Source of the DNA: Dermatophagoides farinae | Taxonomy: Eukaryota; Arthropoda; Arachnida; Sarcoptiformes; Pyroglyphidae | DNA: 64,000 nt | Assembly: GCF_024713945.1 (NCBI RefSeq) | Contig: NW_027461514.1 | Location: 434,001 to 498,000 of the forward strand | Direction of reading: 5' to 3' | Part shown: positions 61,401 through 64,000 of the stretch, piece after piece | Layout of the letters: each line of letters opens with the position of its first letter | How positions within the stretch are numbered: position 1 is the first letter of the stretch | Position numbers and translations under genes: made by a program | The notes under the pieces: generated by a model | The model's input: the letters and a program-made list of their open reading frames with translations, nothing else | Databases searched by the model: none | Told to the model about the DNA's origin: nothing

Positions 61401-62110
61401 GTACTTCTAACGGCATTTATGAAATTTTAATTACCAATTATGAAGCAAATAATATTGTCAAATTCCTGCGTTTGTTTGGTCAGAAAAACTTGAGGAAAAA
61501 ATTCGGAGTAACAATTGGACTGTATCATACATATCGAAAGTACTACTACTGGGGCGTTACGACAATGGAGAAGAATACGTTGAAAATGCAAAATATATCG
61601 CTCAATCTTGAAAAGAATTTTTCTTTTATTCAGTTAATAAACAGTAAACTCGAGATATCTCCTATTAGTCTCTCTCCGTATGTTGACCTATTTTTGAAAA
61701 TCACAAACTATTGCTTATTAAGCAACTCAAATAGTTACAGTAGTAAAAATAAACAAAAGCAAGTTTCCATATTAGACTTATTATCAACTTTGCACTTTAA
61801 AGCTCATAGAACCACTATTGATATTGATAAAGTAGTTAAAAGTAAAATAACTGAATTTTCTTGCTCGCCCTATAATCTTTTACTTGACAAAACCAGCAAT
61901 GACGAGATATTAGTAAAACGTATTCGCATAATGCTGTGTCAATTAGGAATTTCTTGGAATCTTAATAGTAATGACATGTCTGAATTTTCAAAACGTTCAA
62001 AAGGTTGGTTGCTCTTTTATCTTTTAATTCTAAACACGCATCCCATGTATGAGCTGCAACATATATTGACAATATTGAACGAGATTCTCATTACAGAAAC
62101 AGAAGAATAA
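49484..62110 (+). CDS. Giant DUF3638/DUF3645-class protein with SecA/SF2-like ATPase motifs
   Basis: One unbroken gene of 4208 codons, a fifth of the window. The first ~2600 residues are helical and divergent. The core starts near 2715 with IMMGEGKTTVIMPLVSQLLL, a P-loop of SecA/SF2 style. VVFVLDEIDQLIHP follows at about 2950 as a Walker-B-like DEID. LAVPYRTKDTPTANSEF (about 3217) is the DUF3645 signature. FSGTPSKL lies near 3390, and DQAHSFGQDIKIHPKA with LVQGCWRLRNLAKGQTVVF (about 3530-3585) has the QxxxRxxRxxKGQ shape of helicase motif VI. These patterns match DUF3638/DUF3645 proteins of fungi, plants, oomycetes and ciliates. Their biochemical role is, to my knowledge, not established. The acidic Glu/Asp-rich linker at about 3720-3790 precedes a C-terminal helical end. 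The ATG at 49484 is the first in frame. Confidence 0.82.
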   Translation: MSNNQFLFLQFLSNFFEVKSNDYTNDSNAVLTKIFFEWAQQFKNFGWAQNISKAVEFCVDRCPITAENKVSFIYSQTSFICNYLQSSKDDSEVIIFSIKESDQDRFLVLFMQKDIPNNLCFLALYDDSRLVEPFQERYDNSKDCYCISNFTFWISKNSDVTKPIFWLSLAYLSTHHVAGSSQLLYNRILPLFATRVANDCYNKLLCRRPQSLLEVNHVIWSAITCLLVFWSVSKLDLALIDKKKNVNLDTTDWSQIVTEIFVSLFQSLPQFVSEQNPILNETDQSIYFAYEAFINWLNGFAISVGDQVYALLKKKYYTLPYAITDIHDESNDSIDVAENAFPINFPLLTSLNYNSFIKSIIANDSHQLKLKVDTITDKVSLSYALLNIRFLVYQNICNKDILISTYIETFFSDKVAVCKMIEDDITTENVEGVFSTLTAIMRYYINSSINCFRTTFAASGNSISSHFISQLSKFVWVCLDLFLLFNKLMRSETAGKAVPICYEFQQTIEKATKTVDKYTINFSGVTNLLNNLFAQSPFALLTMNEFLSYCNLNKDSQNKLFAFEEYGFLLSATDAHYLKNLSKYFNLESADFVSQLLNPEKDKTTALQFSSNLTNCKVCDIHAFHNVYYELREITLLTKFALAVARNTLMHFPSNSLYWLPKGFKNSSDKPVFSYYYSDSAVLKSIVAWNCVDSSTLFAFIQTHQNDGDSVSSDTVSKNSKTSQTKNKKTAENAVIAKNIQNVLPSYKPYSGDQGTNTKHIDTNNPETSSYKITKYFTDGGKFFKGLVDVFSTNSDKDSVQLLYSPASIAACYYYLYSQTDFLLTHISHIIESRYKSIFVDPQNQPCDISISSYCKELLSKFGSEDKIVEIDLLNLKYLPVIPTNTPISDVESLLSFVHYEYTRIYSVLIFFNEYPKLTAYFGFWDILYSCVFCVGQTDELWRLSSSLLIDTVHNMIPRFNLQSEDEKDLQFLNLKSLLLNEIYYNCSNFVDTISNLIIKCIGLDNKQKDISQNSSFVALANISEFVSDVLVLMMDLVYGKQLVLTINVIEIHQNLMNLFYVFKDFLLTHVNQWLTGLEFEHSDVVKTCEVIRFNVNYVLLNYYKYHHELDSDKLSAHKNNLEDHILIGTEFFFGPLRGAELFCMIQNLYLSIFFLLNENKLSQINDKNNAKKNKPSTSTETDEIKQIIPGFHNAKLYHVLFELNKFCLDLLDESDLVRCAICEKIVLYICNQQKNTELKLSGELVWKKFQSDSLRQNIFSRSAINGSYIRLNDSGVAIIDYLVGSVSFMRGEVINLENYIDFCDSYKQVLQHLSYSSTINNLLALKTEQNSFNCSYKLLGLQSEYTLYEYFINNRVVISSEALDQYLVSLHDCEKKLLYDEKNAVKTTASLNTNITKMRFTSFFSKNQVNEKFSSNQTHRFVKEVNVNLKTLVQSILCARDRLESLYTKKYAEFNLWKCKHFKNYLLYEHPVGEDNPYMVVKFVRFLGIKKGYIEKLSQVNFNEAATLVDHLDNIKEFMYIDEIKQVDVYELLPFGTSVKRVLVYSECINEGSEYSYSFGDVEQRNENNETYVSGHTRANFSNLMLLASAKSKEHDFPLLLSSIRSISSKISNEASIVFILAIKDIMSWVGSHRNPTEIYVPNFLLNGLLPAVLIESVNFWLSISPFLFSLNFFEKQLINKCIDLNNLSTFSIDVLTHCIYSYKLSQILSWFFQPFSHIKSEKIDILLFPPKLKPYCCKWKNSEVLPTQLWFNQNPVLTPELEVWQDNIALVQSTYDSQQLFLVNSQTLLIFENSWNSYLKVLLKIEEMSNILLFARLPVPLDEFSRLLTPKFCETLSSYCNNTDTKDFEIFSCAFCHYYYCLYSNLYDSVNNFLNTEFLTKPSEIVQVDFPRLKLKFVLRDGQFYSSEYQGYYILFGKINYNNIGKCSAQIIEKYSLTLKGLNSSLLFIFSFRKFHSIVTINQKSECSVVIESNLDNLNKTFVDSHFLYHLHPTDAFLLPKNSISAAILFFLYFVLKQYRKAFHLFKQSLVQAFLEKSDEYHEALSKYIRNNSWMFAKLSGIAIPLMLVFWYKCRTVDNKSASNYLSVIDVVDLYNKYLIIHYKLPNLYQIELEVEMFLLDHCNSLGVVSKFEWIGIRLKTLRKKFTSIDKKIVAYSARSEFESLEPGFLNNVSSIAINNNINTLAKYLLSDEAVPDKLNGVDGLAFLFKRLSSELSVDSKIHSDTVFSGLSLFKSFTFIYRLLTTGVEVKIFHQDISTEIGLLLCHMLSGKDITLMNPLVKVLYHLVYNPAIALVQAPKYKLDDPKTAKNKKSTAILGSIGISKIEILNSIKCKAWLTELFYFINSLCVGDIESVRTPKPEFYLKKIVQCATENLFCNSNEKLYVFTKKQYTNTCSLHVELNSFVRMLTPKYQNVINYISGHATSPDFFITPLKKYLKHFSVVRNVIYGPNKLTVFNEPNNVITDRLNETFPYEISQNVVLYKSYSSLKRSLTELESDLYFVLRNEKKLRDALLNTAYETIFQSLCVVKGKLLLDSLDLAFLVKEIINLLNSNNFVRDFTDILKLKSCDVETVKYLLIHLCLSYTRFSLATKTLNEVQNAKTLFSSISVDSPKFDIDSKYDQLSIHEQLELSLNAIIENLGHTFENSIAIKLGFNPAKKNKFSISEHLENLEVSDKFDVNIQVALFELVNSLVLRRNQVQYCNSILRSIDCGEPYCRQIMMGEGKTTVIMPLVSQLLLEKNILAVCVTPKNLVHFTQQALESRIGFALDRGVLVFKFSRSCQITKSLVQLVKDAFSRNKLLVTSDLDVKSLFLRCLYVYFRFNESEYFKIDIDRKANSKIQLVRVKLHSLSHGYIKKSLKSLGVSIVEMFENSKDNDKITQVQSKNTKKKSLGMALIKRAFKSSSPVSASDLQNEKNKIEKNTHTKEDELEELFLITELLEFMEKNVVFVLDEIDQLIHPMRSTLRWPIGQVEYIGNDIIGVSETEKCKQTLSLESSEIQKNMQERLYLAYHEWSIAWHCCELLYSNGRPVYCNCLRDLHMTVENSKFPEMLNQKLAELLEKKLCIHNPNLVILKISTYFSVIKPIMVSWLAWLFKTLGLFQSYTSAANGEAHIKKEFEKAMSDKTKIDSFAREVCNIQEVSEYSVIGTQIRLILYEMYDWVNRYIPFLLTKTYRVNFGFQHTNKVAEKLLMSSVKTVALTSADDYLAMTRQYLAVPYRTKDTPTANSEFANQKILIAYTIICYFLNGLSEQLVELVFNELKAFFKSEKTLYLENSRANKLYLSWARSANAVVSNQTELFYDANKKISDRSNIVWNKILLPLEQIDTSNLIIMSELVETFKYNHLAINFLLTKIFFPVFLKKSSNVIAAYGHHLASKLLCKNKISFSGTPSKLLPIEFDNCCLDRRCDYHVMLTLCDPKVARIVYIDLENLNKDLSQSHLIVFNVFINGCDVLIDTGALMIDKNNFEAANIILSNNGITSKCHEVLFFEEQSDEKTLLVKNTLNGKISKLIYNDGYCDENRFVYFDQAHSFGQDIKIHPKACGAVTIGKDTMFRDLVQGCWRLRNLAKGQTVVFLIPTFLKKQISEVVKVLKAHSNEIDENLLALLNWCLVKSYVNENSYKLMNQQQNLRTLLQYIHIKHALDNKKFLSKNKLDKNLQKLFVEENEQTNAEELLTYANNELTKLDQNCFQQERQYIQALVDSIEQAQREKSTAALSTNSKSNAKNNSATKSLLSEVLEPTDKNVDVSTDLSLDLNNEIELENAEEIELQDEVEIEQVVVTERETVVKPHQTTWIKIKPKLKNYNFSNIVKEAQCLVDIFADSKMQDLLKPTGTSKNQNSIFYSPIVSFSLNSQIRTPQINYVLRLQTLNSQNCYNIKDANNKQDLLLLELLKLLSEHSFVNYKLVLNLLGFKETDILTNLIELESLRSEYEIEPMKKNGIRHRCHFEDLFYILNKPRYVNDLFPAYKLIGTSNGIYEILITNYEANNIVKFLRLFGQKNLRKKFGVTIGLYHTYRKYYYWGVTTMEKNTLKMQNISLNLEKNFSFIQLINSKLEISPISLSPYVDLFLKITNYCLLSNSNSYSSKNKQKQVSILDLLSTLHFKAHRTTIDIDKVVKSKITEFSCSPYNLLLDKTSNDEILVKRIRIMLCQLGISWNLNSNDMSEFSKRSKGWLLFYLLILNTHPMYELQHILTILNEILITETEE

Positions 62111-62161
62111 AAAAGTAATAATGTTTATCGCTAACCATTTATCATATTCGACGTAAAGTGG

Positions 62162-63319
62162 TTATTTCTTTTTTATTGTCTTCTTTTTAGCATTTTTCAC
62201 AACAGCAGCTGACTTATCATTGAGTTGGGCACTTTTTTTATTTGTAGAAGATGTTGGCTTCGAGACGTTTTCAGCTATAGGTTTAAAAAAAAAGTCCAAC
62301 CGAACTTGAGTAGAATTTTTTTTAGCATTTTTAAATCGGTCAATTAAACTTTTGACACGTTGCTCCGAAAAAGATTTTTTATTCACTAAATAATCGATTA
62401 AGCCGTCTTCATTTAGAACTCCATCTTTGAAATTCATGTTGAAAAGTTCTTTTTCTGAGTAAACTTCAGTGTCTGTAAACTGTTTGTATATCTTTGCATA
62501 TAAATCTAAATCTAGATGGAGTTCTGGCTTTTCCTTGGCAATTTGTTCAATAGATCCGTGAGTCTGTATAAGTTTGTAAGCTGTTGCCGGTCCAACACTT
62601 GGAGGGTTAGCAATATAATCGCATCCACACAACATACAAAACTCAATGAATTGTTTCATGGTCAAATCCAGTTCATCTAATATTTTGTCAATTCTGTATT
62701 CAACACCTATTGGATTCGGTATGGAAAAATTTATTGAGCGAACTAATTTTGGAACGCTGTAGCACAGTGTGTCAGAATCTTCGGAAAAAACAACATCGAC
62801 CTTTTTTTTCTTGCATAAATTTGCACATTCAGCTTCAGCTTCAGTTTTCGCTTGAATATAAGGGACTCCCATAAAATTCAATAGAGTTTTTATATCTTCA
62901 ATATGGCTCTTTTGCACTTGAACCGTGCGTTTTACAAACTTTTCAATTTTCTGTTTATCCTCATCTGCTATAGCTTGTTGTAACTCGATATGCGCTTTGT
63001 TTTTAAGTTCAGAGCGATTTTTCAACTCGTCGTTTTTAAGTTCGGGCGGTGTGCCGTCAAACACGTAGATTGGTTTCAACCCTAACTCGTATAACTTAAC
63101 AGTTTTAGAAAGAATTCCTGAAATATGACTGGTCACGTTTCCTTCGTTGTCTGTTAGATTCGCATTTGTTTCGTTTAGTCTAACTGATACAAGCAAAGCA
63201 TAGAGAAATGTAGCAATATCTATTCCTATTTTCTGGCAATTGAATTGCTTGATGGGCACGTTTTTGACTGAATTAGACGCATTTGTATTTAAAAACTTAG
63301 ATAAATTTTTAATTCCCAT
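62162..63319 (-). CDS. FEN1: Flap endonuclease 1
   Basis: A 385-residue structure-specific nuclease that trims 5' flaps in Okazaki-fragment maturation and base-excision repair. MGIKNLSKFL is the FEN1 start. The acids are present in IGIDIATFLYA, VFDGTPPELK, AKTEAEAECANL, FSEDSDTLCYS and GCDYIANPPSVGPATAYKLI (helix-hairpin-helix). A PCNA-interacting box, QVRLDFFF, lies at about 339-346, followed by a Lys-rich tail. The active-site arrangement around the first acid (IDIATFLY rather than DASMSIYQF) is divergent but keeps the Asp. A TAA stop just upstream in frame fixes the ATG at 63317-63319. It is a paralogue of EXO1 in the same window. Confidence 0.95.
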   Translation of the reverse strand: MGIKNLSKFLNTNASNSVKNVPIKQFNCQKIGIDIATFLYALLVSVRLNETNANLTDNEGNVTSHISGILSKTVKLYELGLKPIYVFDGTPPELKNDELKNRSELKNKAHIELQQAIADEDKQKIEKFVKRTVQVQKSHIEDIKTLLNFMGVPYIQAKTEAEAECANLCKKKKVDVVFSEDSDTLCYSVPKLVRSINFSIPNPIGVEYRIDKILDELDLTMKQFIEFCMLCGCDYIANPPSVGPATAYKLIQTHGSIEQIAKEKPELHLDLDLYAKIYKQFTDTEVYSEKELFNMNFKDGVLNEDGLIDYLVNKKSFSEQRVKSLIDRFKNAKKNSTQVRLDFFFKPIAENVSKPTSSTNKKSAQLNDKSAAVVKNAKKKTIKKK

Positions 63320-63363
63320 TTGTACTTAGTAAGTTGAATATTTTAATTTTGAGCATCTTATCG

Positions 63364-63392
63364 CTATAACTCTTCACAAAAATAATACTTAC
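63364..63392 (-). other. Possible 5'-UTR intron of FEN1, 29 nt
   Basis: On the minus strand the stretch begins GTAAGT and ends GTTATAG, exactly 29 nt like three confirmed introns. Stops flank it in all plausible coding frames, so if real it would sit in the leader of FEN1. Not supported by coding evidence. Confidence 0.3.
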
Positions 63393-63550
63393 ATTATTTT
63401 GACTGAACAAAGAATAAAAATAAATTCATTTTTTATGTGCTTTTCAACAATAATGTAAACTATATAACTGTAATACGTGTTCAAGTTAATTATAAAATTT
63501 TTCTTCGATTAGTTATAGTGTAGTTGGTCTTAATGGTCCAAAATTCACTA

Positions 63551-64000
63551 TTACAATAAATTTATATCGTTATTAGAAATATTGAAGTATCGATCCGTTG
63601 ATATACTGGGATTATTCAACGGAGTTTCTGTCAAGACACCTCGTAATTTTGATATTCTTTTTGTTTTTTGATGCGTTGAACTAATAGAATCACTTGACAT
63701 TTCATATAAAAACAATTCAGCGCTGTCTTTGAAGTGAACGAATTTTTTATTTAATGAATTTTTATCATAGTTTGAATTAATTTTAATGATGCCTTTGGAT
63801 GTCGCTTCTGAACTCGGATCAGGAAATTCAGACAAAAAAAATTTGATTGTTGATGAAGCTAGACTTTTCAGCCGTTTTGAATTGTAATGATCAAATGAGA
63901 GTAGCTCGTCGAAATCATCGGCTTCTTCGCTAATAAAATTTTTGTCTAAGTCATTATTTGAGCTGAATATTTCAGTATAAAAATGTTTTTCCGAATTATT
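63551..64000 (-). CDS. Unknown protein, C-terminal part (5' end outside window)
   Basis: The frame is open from the right edge of the window to a TAA at 63551, about 149 codons, and contains no ATG before a TTG at 63835, so the gene begins to the right. The visible part is polar: an acidic cluster (SEEADDFDELLSF), a short KRLKSL-type basic patch, then Ser/Asn-rich sequence to the end. No motif or family is apparent. It lies 231 bp upstream of FEN1, on the same strand. Confidence 0.55.
   Translation of the reverse strand, partial: NNSEKHFYTEIFSSNNDLDKNFISEEADDFDELLSFDHYNSKRLKSLASSTIKFFLSEFPDPSSEATSKGIIKINSNYDKNSLNKKFVHFKDSAELFLYEMSSDSISSTHQKTKRISKLRGVLTETPLNNPSISTDRYFNISNNDINLL

Noticed and set aside
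1-64000. Transposons, CRISPR arrays, rRNA genes
   Set aside because: No transposase, reverse transcriptase, long repeats, regularly spaced repeats or rRNA-conserved strings were seen.

Overview
The window is nuclear DNA of a eukaryote with a very compact, AT-rich genome. I find 32 protein-coding genes and one tRNA-Leu. By my tally about 92% of the bases are coding. Genes lie on both strands with gaps usually of 10-300 bp, and several convergent pairs touch or overlap at their stop codons. Standard stop codons are used. Eleven introns of only 27-42 nt are supported by reading-frame logic. They begin GTAAGT or GTACGT and end in AG, and they were found because splicing restores or extends frames into homologous, membrane-like or ATG-started sequence. 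The organism is probably a parasitic protist. The best lineage hint is a secreted Cys-rich protein at 34.3-35.3 kb with the CP-x-G...C modules of Cryptosporidium/coccidian oocyst wall proteins. I therefore lean to an apicomplexan or a close (for example gregarine-like) relative, but this is an inference from one protein.

Layout. 0-7 kb: 3' part of a giant HUWE1/Tom1-type HECT ubiquitin ligase. 7-16 kb: SNIP1/Pml1-type FHA splicing protein, tRNA-Leu(UAA), Nug1/nucleostemin GTPase, AP-1 gamma-like adaptin, importin alpha without an IBB, S-adenosylmethionine synthetase, a Rad1/PCNA-fold clamp, and two small membrane proteins (one with four exons). 17-28 kb: EXO1, an eIF4G-W2-like protein, SmD3, the largest subunit of RNA polymerase III, and the DEAH helicase Dhr1/DHX37. 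28-35 kb: Nup50-like nucleoporin, a bacterial-type L-lactate dehydrogenase, IKS1-type kinase, Atg6/Beclin, an unknown CxxC protein, and the oocyst-wall-like protein. 35-49 kb: an 1812-aa LRR protein, an 823-aa orphan, Bcd1, a NatD-like acetyltransferase, LSM3, Derlin, eS6 and uL16 (divergent pair), and a redox-dead thioredoxin-fold protein. 49-62 kb: one uninterrupted 4208-codon gene of the DUF3638/DUF3645 class with SecA/SF2-like ATPase motifs. 62-64 kb: FEN1 and the 3' end of an unknown gene.

Most genes are informational: ribosome biogenesis (Nug1, Dhr1, Bcd1), splicing (FHA, SmD3, LSM3), translation (eS6, uL16, W2 protein, tRNA), Pol III transcription, nuclear transport (importin alpha, Nup50) and replication/repair (FEN1, EXO1, clamp). 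No mobile element, CRISPR array or rRNA gene was seen. The two strongest candidates for something new are the giant motor-like protein at 49.5-62.1 kb and the tiny introns, whose stop-codon pattern suggests that translation-coupled surveillance shapes them.
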